Shown here: positions 1 through 12,045 of the stretch, one piece after another | Numbering within the stretch: the first letter of the stretch is position 1 | Layout of the letters: each line of letters starts with the position of its first letter | From: Phoebastria nigripes | Lineage: Eukaryota > Chordata > Aves > Procellariiformes > Diomedeidae | Reading direction: 5' to 3' | DNA length: 64,000 nt | Assembly: GCA_035582835.1 (NCBI GenBank) | Contig: JAYKAV010001278.1 | Location: 909,542-973,541 of the forward strand | Notes under the pieces: model-generated | Databases searched by the model: none | What the model was told of the DNA's origin: nothing | Seen by the model: the letters and a program-made list of their open reading frames with translations, nothing else | Made by a program: the position numbers and the translations under genes

Positions 1-369
1 ATCCCTTGCACGGCTTGGTAGAAAAAGAATTTAATATTATTATTTTATGCGTATGTTCCTGTTACCGTATCTTCCCTTTTTGCCACCAGTGGCTGCTCAT
101 ATCTGTATTTATTTAATGCGTTATCATAATGATGTAACACATAAGCTCTTTGGTGTTTGTCTCTACTCCTGCCTGTTTTCTTTGTGTCTGGGATGTTGGG
201 GTTGAACCTCATACTGACTCCTAAAAAGCTTGTCCTGGAAACCCTAACCACATTCTACGTCAGTGAGCTTGGCCAAATGTTGGTATATGCATATTAAAAT
301 CTTTAAGGGATGATGTATTATATGGATGAATGGAATGGGATAAGAAAAATTAAAAGATAGGAAAGAAGG

Positions 370-490
370 TAGTATTATGTCCTATTTGCAGAGGGGAAAC
401 TGAGACCCATCTCAGAGACTATTTGACAGAGGTAGGAATTACACCTGTGTACCAAAGCTAGTAGTCCAGTGCCCACAGTTCTATCATCTA
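370..490 (-). repeat. MIR/CORE-SINE-like remnant
   Basis: The plus strand reads like the reverse complement of the old amniote MIR/CORE-SINE family. It has a 'gaggggaaactgaga' segment (family: gagGAAACTGAGgc), then a shortened 'aggtaggaattacacctg' piece where the family has a gggattcgaaccca-like tRNA B box, then 'ccagtgccc'. Order and spacing match the family but many positions differ and parts are missing, as expected of an ancient, inactive copy. No flanking duplication is visible. The family name is inferred from recalled consensus, not from a search. Confidence 0.5.
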
Positions 491-493
491 TTT

Positions 494-515
494 TAATAAT
501 AATAATAATAATAAT
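494..515. repeat. (TAA)n microsatellite
   Basis: About seven uninterrupted TAA units sit directly downstream of the MIR-like remnant. This is a plain trinucleotide repeat, likely polymorphic in length. Confidence 0.9.
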
Positions 516-1839
516 GATGGATCATTAACCAAGCCTGGATGTGTTTGATGCCCTAATTTGGGAAGGACCTGTGGCTTATGAGCCATGGCTTTGAGTGTGG
601 CTCTTGTGCTTGTCAGATGCTACATAAGGACGTTTGATAATGCTATGTCAGGGATTAGGCAGTGGCTGCTAAAGGTGCCAAAGGCAGTCATGCCTTAGGA
701 ACAAGTTGCATGCCCTTAATATTCCTGCTCTGCACTGGAATGAAGGAGCCCCAGGAGTTGTGTCTCCTCCTGCATTGGTGACACCTGCCACCTTAAGTTG
801 CGAAGGTCTAGCCAAGCTAGAAATCAAAGCCTCCCAAGAGAACACTTCTGTTCTACTTTAAGCTCTTTTCTCTTTCCTTTTCTCTTAGAATCTCTTCCTT
901 TCTTCATTTTATGTTTCCTTGTTTGTACTTCTTGTTTATTTCAACTTCCTATGTCTTTGCCTCTTTTGGTGGCTCATTTGATATATATGATTGGTAATAT
1001 AGATCACATATTTTCCCCTTTCTGATTACTTATGGAATGTTTTCAGACTTGAACTACAATAACTTTTGTTAACTAAATGTTATTCCAAATTCTAATTGAT
1101 TAATTTAATAAAAATCTGACCATTCCTGGATGTTTTAGTAAATAGGTAGTGTTTACTATGATAATTGTGTATAACAGCGAATAATACAATTCCACGGAAA
1201 AAAGTGTCATTTTGTAGCAATGCCATTATTTTTTGTGAAGCTAGATATGTGATTAACTTTTGGAACTAGAATGGCTAATTGTTAACTGGATGTGACATGA
1301 CTTCTTTTTTCTTCATTAATAAGAAGTGCTTTTAGAACATGTACTTCTGTCGCTTACATTATAAAGGATATAAAACTCTTAACAATTTTTTTGCAGTAGA
1401 GTACATCTATTCATCAATATGTTAAGGCCAAATGCTTGTTCAGTTTTTATTCAGACTTTAGTGAGGGAGAATTGTCATTCATGTCAGTCTAAGATTTTTA
1501 TTTTTTTTCTGATGTGCAATTTAGCTAAAGACTTGGTCTAAATTACAGATATTTGCCACTAGTTACCAAGTTTTGGCTCTATCCTCTCACTAGAGAGCCT
1601 ATGCTTTACAGAAAACCAAGAATTATCATTGTTGACTCTTCAGAGACAATTCAGCACCATATAGTGCTGCTTCTCTACAGTACTTCTGGATGCGAAGTGA
1701 AAGAACGTTTAATTTGCCTGACATGCACCTCTGCCATTCAAGACGGACACAATCAGCTGAGAAGCTGACATGCTGCAATCCTACATTTGTACTTATAATT
1801 TTTTAATCTAGAGACTCTAGGCTGTGAAAAAGTGACTTG

Positions 1840-1950
1840 GTTCCCTTTAAAACCTACTGGCTAATTAATCATGGTTGCAGAGTGCTGTTGCAGGCAGCTT
1901 CTTATAACATTTGATTAATCATAAGTGCTGATATGGGGAATGTGTTACAG
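1840..1950. promoter_or_regulatory. Possible homeodomain-site cluster
   Basis: The nonamer ATTAATCAT occurs twice, at 1864-1872 and 1914-1922, exactly 50 bp apart in the same orientation. Both copies contain TAAT cores typical of homeodomain binding, and the intervening DNA is richer in GC than its surroundings. This is the texture of a conserved noncoding element, but no alignment was available. Regulatory function is inference only. Confidence 0.2.
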
Positions 1951-2611
1951 TGAGCAGGATCACATCTGGCAAGTCATCATTGCTACTCGCTGCTCTGCAC
2001 TGTAAGCAGTTTTCCCCCCAAAAATGTGTTGACCTGATCCTATGCTGTTAAATTCTCAAGTTATAGTTACTACCTTGTAGTGTACATCATATGTCCAATT
2101 CACAGTTTGAGACTATGGGAAGCAGACATAAGCTGAGACTGCTGTGCAGGCATTTAGATCTCTCAGCTCACCAACTTTTTTTTTTGTTGTTTTTTAAGCA
2201 AAATTTTGTAAGTATCAGATGGGCAAATTTGTCAGTGACTGCAAATTTTGTCCACATCTAATCAGCAGTATGATTATTTTTAAACAAATGCTTCTGAATT
2301 TAAGAGGAGATTCTGGATTCTGAATTTTATGTGATTAAATATTTAAGGAAAAAGTTGAGCTAAAATAGTTCAATGAACTAGAGTGCCAGAACACTGCTCT
2401 CGGGGAAAATGCGGTCCCATTTTTTTTCTCAGCTGGGAGAGGCTAGGTACTTTCACAAGCAAATGATCCTTTTGTGGATTCATCTTCTTTTTATCTCACT
2501 AGACTTTCAATCAAGCTGCTTTTGTGTGGATCTCCCACACTTTTAATGTGTGAACCATTTCTCTCTGTATATCACATAGCAAAACAAATTATTGCAGAAC
2601 ATACATATTCC

Positions 2612-2721
2612 TTAAAAACAAACAAACAAACAAACAAAAAAACCCAAAACCAAAAAAAACCAAACCAAAACACCACACCAAAACAAAAAAAGGAAAATCC
2701 ACTTTTTTTTTTTTTTTTTTT
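2612..2721. repeat. (AAAC)n-rich tract followed by poly-T
   Basis: A run of AAAC units from about 2616 decays into an A/C-only low-complexity tract up to about 2695. It is followed by roughly 19 T residues at 2703-2721. Purine/C-rich then T-rich blocks back to back could be two opposed retroposon tails or simple slippage. No recognisable element body lies on either side. Confidence 0.8.
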
Positions 2722-4537
2722 GAGTCCTTTCTACATCTATACTAAAGGAAAATTAGGAATGGTGAGTGACTAGCATTAAAGAAAAATATTTTAATTAATA
2801 CCTGAAAGGCAGTTATTTTTGTATTATAATTTTCTATGATATAACTAAGTAAAGAATCTCATGAAACCCCTAAGCAAGGACTACATACATCATAATTTCA
2901 AACATAATCTCCATGAGACTATCTTTTAGGTGTTTAAAGATAGAAAGTAGACCATAGGTCTTTTAAATTGCTTGATGGATGTACCTTTGAAACATGAAAG
3001 GTTTTAATTCTTATAATAANTTGAAATGCTTGCAGAGTACAATTGAATATGTTACAGATTATTAAGGGGGTTTTGTTGTTTTGAGAGAGGAGAAGATTGT
3101 ACTTGATACCCCTTTAAGTTAGGGCTGAGACTTAGCCTTCCAGAGTATGTTAGTTCATTTTCAGTAGCTAAGTTTTAGCCTAATGAAAACTGGAAGGAAG
3201 GGGTCTTGGGTACCACAATAGCAGAATATCTGTTTGCATAGTGTGCTGCGATAAGCTTTGAAATCTGTCACTATTTATGTATGTGCATATTAATTGTTAA
3301 CTACATCAACATTCATGATGGTAAACTTGTTACCCATTTTACCATCTGTACTTCTTATTGTATTCCTCTTTTATTTCCCCCCTCCACCCCCGCCCCAACA
3401 TCACTGCAATAAGGAAAACTTGACTTGGATTTAACAGAAAAGAATTTGTACCACCTTTCTCTCTGAGCCACGGAGGGAAGGATTGGCATGATGTCAATAT
3501 GAGTGCTAGTAATCAGTTGTGAGTCTTTTCATGATATGTAATGAGAGTTTTCCTTGTCCTCAATTCAGAGCTATTTTCAATACTGACTCAGAATGGGCTA
3601 ACAACAAGATTTATAATCAGCTTTCATCCTTTCCCATTGTTTCCATTGGGGTATATTCTGTTAACCATAAAAGCAATAAAATAGTCATTTGTAAAAGCAA
3701 AGCTATCCTGGTAATCATGCTGAATTTTTCCCATAACCCATGTCAATGGAAGGAAAACACGTGACTGAATAGTACTGCAGCATTGTAAAAATTAGGTTTC
3801 CAGTAAGATTAATAGGATGCTTATAGCAAAGTGGTGCCTTCCAGATGGGCCAGACCAAACAGCATTAAGACGTTTTATACTTGTTCTCTCTTGACAACAC
3901 AATCCTGATAGCGCTGAGGTTTTAAAATTTAATGAACATGAATGTTACTATCTATTAAAGAATATAGTCTAAAATAGTGAAGGCTTTCTTGCCACCCCGC
4001 ACTCTATGAACCAACACTTTTATGACTCAGATAGATAAGTCTGTTTATATGACATAACAGGACTCAGACCATATTTTGATATGATAAAAGATAACTCCTC
4101 TTAGGTAGAGACAATATAAAGTCTAAATATGCAAGATGGGGACTGAAGTATAGGAAGAAGTGGTAAATTGTTCTTTATCACAATAGGAGAGTGTTGGAAA
4201 AGCTACTGTAGCCTTTGTCTCTGGAGCGCCCTGTCTGTTCTTCTTAGAACATAGCCCGCCAAAGGTAGCTTTTAATTTCCTGAATTAGGCTAATAAGAAC
4301 AGAGCAACAATATAAAAGAAGTAAATTATATTAGCAGAACTCACGAAATTAGTACAATAAGCATATGTGCAAGCTATATACATCTCTGCTACCTTATTCA
4401 GTATCTACTTGTATCTGCAAATATTTCAGAGCTAAGATGCTCACAGACAGAAACTGCTGGTTCTTATAGGTGCAGGATGTAAAATCCCTGTTAGGGCTGA
4501 AAAGCATCCCTGGGATCAGGAACTGTAATCCGATCAT

Positions 4538-4570
4538 GTAATAGGATTGATATAAATATAATCCTATTAC
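4538..4570. repeat. Perfect 11-bp inverted repeat (hairpin)
   Basis: GTAATAGGATT at 4538-4548 is the exact reverse complement of AATCCTATTAC at 4560-4570, with an 11-nt AT-rich loop. A G·U pair could extend the stem inward. The stem is too short for a typical microRNA precursor and no element ends are evident, so it is listed only as a structural feature. Confidence 0.7.
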
Positions 4571-5813
4571 TAAACCATGTGCTTGCATGTCAGAATGAGC
4601 AGTGAATAAAGGCTAGAAGATGTTTGGGTCATGTTGCTCTTTCAAAACAGATAATCAATGCGCACCATTGTAATATACACGGATTTAAAAGGCGGATTTT
4701 GGTGTAGGCAGCAACTTCATGCTATAAATGAATTTTGCTAAAGGTTCTGAGCTGTCAGTTGTTGGGGTTTTTTCCCCCTCTCTTTTCTCCTCCAGCAATA
4801 TTAAAAAGGAAGGCTGAAATGATTTATTTTTTAATCAACCTTATTGCCCATGATAGATGCAAACCAACAAATGATACCATATGAAATAAACCCCCATATA
4901 GTGGCAGAAGGGAGAAATCATCTATCTGTGAAGAATATACCATTGTGTGCAACTGATAAGAATAAAGCTAAATGGCTCGTATCATGTAATTAGCACAGTT
5001 ATAGTATATTAATCCCTTAACAACATAAAAGCCAGCAAGCGTTTGTTGAAAGCCAAGTATATATGGTGATTGACCTGGATTGCCGAGTTTCTTGAATTGT
5101 AGTCATGAAGAGGTTAGCAAATTCAGTGCCTTTGCCCTTTCCTGACACATTAATCTTGCAAAGAAGACACTGTGAACATTTTATGCAAGTATCATGCCAA
5201 AGAAGTTCTGGCAGTAGCTTTTTTTGGCCCACTTCTTGTCATCAGTCTTGAGGTAGGAGATACCCAAAAAGGAACTGCACTCCACGCTTTTTCTAGTTTT
5301 GAAGTCTGAACCAAGATAAAAGTATTACAGTAGGCCAATAAATTTCCTTTGGAAGTTTCATTTCTCAAAACACACCAGGTATCAATTTCCTTCATGTACC
5401 TGATTTTGTTTCAGAAGTAGTGCTAGATGTGTTTTTTCGGATACAGTGTAATGTAGGAAGTTTTGTTCTGTTTGTCTACCACTATCAACTATGTTAACCT
5501 GATTTTGGTGAACAAACTTCTAAACTATGCCCTCATAAGTAAGCATGCATGCAAACATATTTATATGTGCAAATGCTATTTTAATTATAATGAAATAAGT
5601 AGGAAGTGAGACTGAATTATTTGCTCAGCCCTTGACATGGTGTTTCCAGTTCAGGGTCTGCAAAGCCTTGTGGGGAATCTTTGTGCTACTGCCACCAACC
5701 AGATACTTCATTGCTGTCTTCAGGTGGCAATCTGTATTCCAAGCGAGAAAGCATCTGAATTACCATCCTATCAGCATATCAGTATCTGGTAAAGCAGGAG
5801 CAAAAAGAACTGT

Positions 5814-5832
5814 AAAAAAAAAAAAAAAAAAA
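5814..5832. repeat. Poly-A run
   Basis: About 19 consecutive A residues. The preceding few hundred bases do not resemble a processed gene copy or a known retroposon, so this is listed as a homopolymer and not as a retroposon tail. Confidence 0.85.
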
Positions 5833-7590
5833 TCAAGGTGGGTGCCACTTGAACATCTAGAGGTGTATCAGTCTGTACTCTGTTGACTAGAAAAGTTTTT
5901 TCCAGCTTTGGTCTAGGTAGTGAGATACTTTGCAAATACCTGAAGACTGGTAGATGTGGAGGATGTGCGTTAGTTGTGTTGCTATCTAGAGTTATCTTGA
6001 TTTCAGTATTTATGCTCTCTACTCAGGAGATTTAATACAGTAGAAAGAGACAATCCCTCATTAAAAATGTTAAATAGTCTAAGCAGACAAAGGATTTATA
6101 TTCTTTCTAAAGGTAGCATTGGGAAAAGAGGCAGAGAAAAGCTTGGAATTTAGTCCATGTCTTTTGAATCCCAAACAAATACTTATGATCTCAAGACCCT
6201 CAGGTCTCTAGAATATTTCATTTAGTACATTCACATTTTATACTTTCATCCTGAAGCAGCCTATTTTGCATCATTACAATCTGGACGTAGAGAAATTAAT
6301 TTTGTGGGTGGGCTATTGGAGGAAATGGTTGTCTGGTATTAGTGTGATTTATGTTAAAAGCTAATATTAGGTGAATGTGCAGTATTATACAAATCTCACA
6401 CCTTTTCTAAACCTAGGTGGGGAACTCGCTGTGGTTTGTCCTCATCATTCTTGAATTATCTCCCGATATAAATATGTAATTTATCAGTGGTGACGGATGC
6501 TGCCTTGGCTTTGCAGTTCCTATTATGTTAATGGATCATAGTTTGCTGGAAAATGGCTTTTCTCAAATAGCCTGTCCTTGTTCAACAGCACTGAATTATT
6601 GTTTCACTAGCTTTAGTTTCTTCTTATAGTTAACTTTCAAATGTGCTGTAGGAACATAAGGAGCAAACAAACTCATTCTACAGTAACCTGTAAATTAAAC
6701 CATTTCCAAAACAAAACTGACAGTTAATACCAAGCAGTAGTGCAATTTGCTGCCACTAGAGAGAGTCATGAAATGAATTACCCATGGACATGAAATATTG
6801 ATCAATAACTAACACTACCTCACATCATCCTTTTTGTATATACTGTGCACAAAGGTGTCTAGAATAAGGGCGGGAGAAGGGAACAGGACAGCTTTCAAAG
6901 TTTACTGACAAAGTTTACTTTTTATCTCCTTTAACTATTTTCTTGTGTTTTCTGATTAGTCACATAGGTGATTTACCAGTTTCTGATTACTACTTTTATG
7001 TAGTTTACCAATTTTTGGATGATGTGAGCTACTCTAAGATCTGTTCTAATTCATCTTTCAAAAATGACAGTGTCCAACATTTCCATGCTCCTAATCCAAG
7101 TCTTTGTAGATATTGCTAGTGCATGTCTACATTATATGGTGTATCACAAAGAAACTCATCAAAAAGTTCATTTTTTAAGTAGCAATGAGTGGTACTGGGA
7201 AAATAAAGCTCTATTGCTTGAACAAATTATGCTGAGGTTTTCCTCTGCTGCCACTGATAGCAGTTGTTTAAAAAATAGAGATAAATAAAAAGCCCTTTGA
7301 CCAAATCAATACTTGGGTAAGAGATATTTATGCACCTCTTAATTTAATTTACACAGGACCAGATTTATGTTCCCTGAGAAACCAATCCTATGGTTAGAGG
7401 AAGAAGGCCTGCAAAAGCATATGGTGCTCTGCTAAATGTTTTAGAGACTCAGGACTTAACCTCATGCTTCAAAAACATGTCGGTATAATTACAGGTCAGC
7501 TCTACAGAGAGTTACATTGTAATTAAAATTTCAAAAAAATCAGCCCTACCTAAGTCCTAAGATTGATGATCTTGTTTGAAAAAAGATAAA

Positions 7591-7985
7591 ATAGAATCAT
7601 AGAATGGTTTGGGTTGGAAGGGACCTTAAAGATCATCTAGTTCCAACCCCCCTGCCATGGGCAGGGACACCTTCCACTAGACCAGGTTGCTCGAAGCCTC
7701 ATCCAACCTGGCCTTGAACACTGCCAGGGATGGGGCATCCACAACTTCTCTGGGCAACCTGTTCCAGTGCCTCACCACCCTCACAGTGAAGAATTTCTTC
7801 CTTATATCTAATGTAAATCTACTCTTTTTTCAGTTTAAAGCCATTACCCCTTGTCCTATCACTCCATGCCCTCGTAAAAAGTCCCTCTCCACCTTTCTTG
7901 TAGGCCCCCTTCAGGTACTGGAAGGCTGCTATAAGGTCTCCCCAGAGCCTTCTCTTCTCCAGGCTGAACAACGCCAACTCTCCAG
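7591..7985 (-). mobile_element. CR1 LINE, 5'-truncated 3' end (best-preserved copy)
   Basis: Read on the plus strand, the element begins with two ATAGAAT-type octamers, the reversed CR1 3' terminal repeat. Next comes the 'ggtttgggttggaagggacc' block characteristic of avian CR1 3' ends, then conserved stretches ending near 'ccaggctgaacaacgccaac'. The element therefore lies on the minus strand, with its 3' end at 7591 and its 5' truncation near 7985. About 395 bp survive, far short of a full-length CR1, and it carries no reverse transcriptase. It is the clearest evidence that the genome is avian. The frame of about 107 codons at 7687-8010 on the plus strand is antisense to this repeat and is not a gene. 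Confidence 0.95.
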
Positions 7986-9634
7986 TAGTGTAATCTGTGC
8001 TCTGATCTAAATCCTGCCCACTGCAGTAGAAGGAATAGGAAAAGGCTTTGCAGAAAAAGAGATGTTACCTATTAGAAACAGATGATTGGGTTGATTTGTT
8101 GCAATTTTATTAAACTGTCATACTGTTGATTTTTTACCTATAAAGATTTGGAGGAAAAGTTAAGTCCTGCTAATGGGAACACAGATATCATCTTATAGCT
8201 AGCGCAGTCACATTAGCTGGGAATTGTTTCTCAAGCCATCTAATCAGGAGCTAATTTCCACAAAACAGGTAGTGGTATACTAGGAATGTGAACAGAGAGG
8301 AGCAAGGTCCTTCTTATCACTTCCTGCAGACTGTACTGAAGATAGGCTTATCTAAGGGTCTTGCACATGGAATCAGATTTGACTGTGGCCTTCACAAAAC
8401 AGACATTTTCTTCCACTCCCACTTAGAGCAGTTCTTAAAAAATAAGAATAAAACAAACAGGTGCAAATTACTGACCAAAATTTGTATCTGAACACAATGT
8501 ATTGTTTAACCTTAGTTATGTCCTTTTCCTTTCGTCTGTAGTGATTGTACCGACTGCAGTGCTGTTTTTCTGTTAATGTGATGTACAGGGAAAAGCTAGT
8601 CTCTGTAAAGCTGAGGCTTGACCCTTTGAGTTGCTGAATGTTCAAAACTCCCATTGACTGTACTGAAAACATTTCTGTCTAATCAACTTCAATCACGTGG
8701 GGGTCTCAATAACTGCTTTCTGTGACTGACATTTTGTGTAATCTGTGTTCATGATTGATTTCAACCAGGAGACTGCCTAATTTACTCAACGTCTCTTTTC
8801 ACTGACAACTGTGTAGCAAACCCCCAAATCACTTCTCATAAAATGCTCTTTGAATGTGAATTATAAACCATGGGATTGTGAAACATAGAGAAACAGCTGG
8901 TCAAAGACAAACAATTTGGGAACATTATTGAAATGTTTCACTGATTTTATTTATATATTTATTTAATCTTCTTGGTATTCATCTGTACACACTGGAAGTT
9001 TAGAATTTGTTTTAGACTTCTTTTTTAAATTCATTTGCTATTACCTTTTTTCTTCTATCTTTTTATAAATGTACACTGGCTGGCTTCCCTCTAGAATGGA
9101 CTCCTTCTGCATCAAATTGCTGAAGCAGTTTCTCCACTGAATGCATAGAAACTAGTAAACCCAGACTTCCTTACAGTATCTTCAAAATATCACAAAATAG
9201 CCGTCTTCACAATATCTCCAGCTTTTGTCCCATTTGTGTTATGATGACAATAGTGAACTCATCTGCCTGAGAAGCTTGGTGGGTTTTTGCTTGTTATTGC
9301 AGCTAAGTTCTGCACTCTGTGCTGACAGATAGAAACAAGTCGTTAGTACTGAAGTTGTATGTATGCCATCAAAAAAATATGAATTCCCCTTTATCTGTTT
9401 GGGTTTTTTTCCCCACTTTAAGAGGTTAACAACCAGAGCTGAATTTCTTAATACTTTGTGGCATGTCAATGTGACTAGATTGTGGGGGGTGGAGTCATTT
9501 AGAAAAGTACTTGGTGAAAGTCATTTTTCAAACCTGAGATTGATCTCTACAGGGTGAGATGTTTTCTAACTTAGGTAGATTGTAACATAATTAATTTGGT
9601 AACAATCTGGGGTTTTTTTGTTACCGCCTCAGCT

Positions 9635-9653
9635 AAAANAAAAAAAAAAAAAA
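9635..9653. repeat. Poly-A run with ambiguous base
   Basis: An A homopolymer of about 18 bases interrupted by one N at 9639, suggesting the true length was uncertain in the assembly. Confidence 0.8.
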
Positions 9654-11944
9654 GGAAAGATAAACCTATGCAATTAATTCACAGATAATCTACACAATAC
9701 TAGAAAACAAATCAATTGTAGCTGTTTTTTCTTCTCCCCCCTGCCCCTCCTTTCTCTCTCAGCTCCAAATCCCTCTTATCCATTATTCAGCTTAAAAATC
9801 TTCCTACCAAATCTCAGCGTTGTATTCCCAGTTCAGACTTGGTGTGATGGTTCTTTGCAGCTTTCCACTCAGTTTCTCTCTTCTGGTATTCTCTCACAGA
9901 TTCACAAGCATTTAAAAAATAATAGCTAGTAAAATTCCCCTGAAATTTTCCAAGAACTTTTAAGAGAAGTCATAGATACTTGACAACTAAAAAAAAAAGG
10001 ATTTTTCCTTGTGCTGCTAGTTAAATCAGTATTTGTTGAATACATACAAAATATAAGTAGTACGTTTGCTACTTTTTTTTTAACGTCTCAACAAAAGATG
10101 CTTTAAATTCTCTGTTTTGTTTCATTCTCTTTCTACTGAGTATTTCCAATGGGGATTGCATGCCCACTTACAGAATTACATTATACATGTAAATGACAGC
10201 CTGATTTATTTGTAGAAAAGGTACTAGAAAAATCAGATATAACAGGTAACATTGTTATACCAAGGAAAAGCTGATTGCCTGTCTTCACAGAGGAGCCTGG
10301 ACCTGTTAAGAACGTTATGTGCTGGTAGCTGGGCAGTTCTTGGGCACTACGACATATGTGATACTGATGGTGAAACAAAAACCTNTGTGGAGGATAGCTT
10401 AATTTGATGACATAGTTAGGCATTCTCCATTTTTTTGAGACAATAGATGAAGAAAATGTTTTTAAATATGTAAATTCATTTTAAAGTATTTTTCCTGTCT
10501 TTCAGTGATGCTTTTTGCATACCTGAAAGGTTATGGATTAAATTAAATACAGATTAAATTAAATAAAAAATTACAGAGTTAATCTGGTACCTTTTATTTG
10601 GGAAATCTAATAATGATTTATAAAAACATTAAGATATTAACTAAATATCAACACACACCTCTGAAGAGGTATGACTGAACTCTCCAACAGCTGGCTACTG
10701 AAAGGCTTGGTGAGGTTTTGACATACCCGAATTACAATCAATTGTAGTTCACAGAATTAAATCTGGATTTTCTACAGATTTTGGTATGCAAAGCTCCATT
10801 TTAATTAATGGTTGGTAGTCCTTTGGAGGAAAGTACATATCACTGTGTTTACCTTCTGTCAAAACACGCTTCTCACTGGCTAGATAGATGTAACAGGACA
10901 AAAATACTTTATGAGACTCTAAAGTGTGTAGCATATTTTGTCTTTAATCCATTGCAGTTCATGCATATCATTGATACTCAATGCCATGATTCTATGGGAA
11001 TGTGAAATCATGTATTAAGTGATGAAGTATTGGGCAATTAAGAGTATACTCGAGCAGACTTTAGACTGAGTTTGTGTTTAGAATTTACAGCCACATAATT
11101 AGTAATCAAAAACTTTGCCTTCATATGAAGCCTGTGTCTCGAGGNGGTTTCTGGTGAGCTCTGTTCAGACACCTTTAACAATAAGCAGAAAATTGTCTTT
11201 CCAGTTGACATGTTGTAAATTAGGGCAGAGTAACACTCATCTGTCATCTGTGGTGGTTTGATCAAAGTGTGTTTGAGAAAGCAATACAGAGAAACCTTAA
11301 TCATGTTGTGTTACATGCTCATTACTGTGGTGGTGTCATTGTGTATGGTGACACATTAACCAAGTTGTGTTTGGTTCCACTTTTGTGCGGAACAGGGATT
11401 TCAGGGATCTCTTTTTAGTAAGGAAAATTAATATATAGTATGCTGTTAACATAGCATGCTGTTACCCAGCCATCATTATTTGGGAGCCCACTACATGCAA
11501 AGTGGACTTTGATTGGGGGATTCAGAAAAATAGCAATGATTTGGGAAAGTTTTCTGGTGACTGAACTGCTGGCATGAGTTAACAAGAGTGGCAGACTGCA
11601 GAAGAATGAATCTATAACTTTAGTTTTTCCACCTAAGCTGTTTTCCTCTATTCAATCTGACTCAAAATACAGGAGATTAAACTCAACAGACAAAAGATGC
11701 TGTCAGGTTACTTAGTCTTTCGTCTGAAAATGGGAATTATTTTCAGAACTGTTAGGGAATCTTTTGCCAAAATAAGTATAAAATTTTCAGAAAATGCCAG
11801 TGCGTTGACTTAAAACTTTACCATTCTCATTAAATTTTGTGTTTTATTTATGTCCACCATTAATTTCTTATCAAAACAAGATAAATATGTATAAACATTT
11901 ACACCACTGTCCCCACCCTGCTTCTCTAATTGCTGATAGGGAGG

Positions 11945-12045
11945 AGTAATAATACCCAATTTGGATGTCAAAGATGCAGATTCAAGTCCACACTCTGCCC
12001 AATTTGAAGCAAAGACTAAACTTGGGACGTCTGTCTCTGGTTAAG
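11945..12045 (+). repeat. tRNA-derived SINE remnant (MIR/CORE-like)
   Basis: A stretch around 'gcagattcaagtccacactc' resembles the tRNA B-box region and following 'ctctgcc' motif of MIR-type and related amniote SINEs. It is followed by 'actaaacttgggacgtctgt', resembling the 'gaacttgggtctccc' segment of an old sauropsid repeat. Orientation is plus. The match is from recalled family sequences and the copy is strongly diverged, so exact ends and subfamily are uncertain. Confidence 0.45.

Larger units (their letters stand above)
1..7590. other. AT-rich unique sequence, no gene recognised
   Basis: No frame here is longer than about 100 codons, and none shows a recognisable domain or a convincing pair of splice sites. 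The sequence is AT-rich and mostly unique. The exceptions, listed separately, are a MIR-like remnant near 0.4 kb, a TAA microsatellite, an AAAC/poly-T block at 2.6-2.7 kb, a perfect hairpin at 4.54 kb and a poly-A run at 5.8 kb. It could be intron or intergenic DNA, and the sequence does not decide which. Confidence 0.6.

Noticed and set aside
1652..1669. CAGCAC-CATATA-GTGCTG dyad, with a TTCAGCACC half resembling an RE1/NRSF site
   Set aside because: Only the left half of the RE1 consensus is present and the right half does not match. It is a short palindrome likely due to chance.
5814..5832. Poly-A run as the tail of a processed pseudogene
   Set aside because: The upstream 300 bases show no similarity to a recognisable coding sequence and no target-site duplication is visible.
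7687..8010. Plus-strand open frame of 107 codons
   Set aside because: It lies antisense within the CR1 repeat. Similar frames arise wherever this CR1 3' region occurs and do not encode a product.
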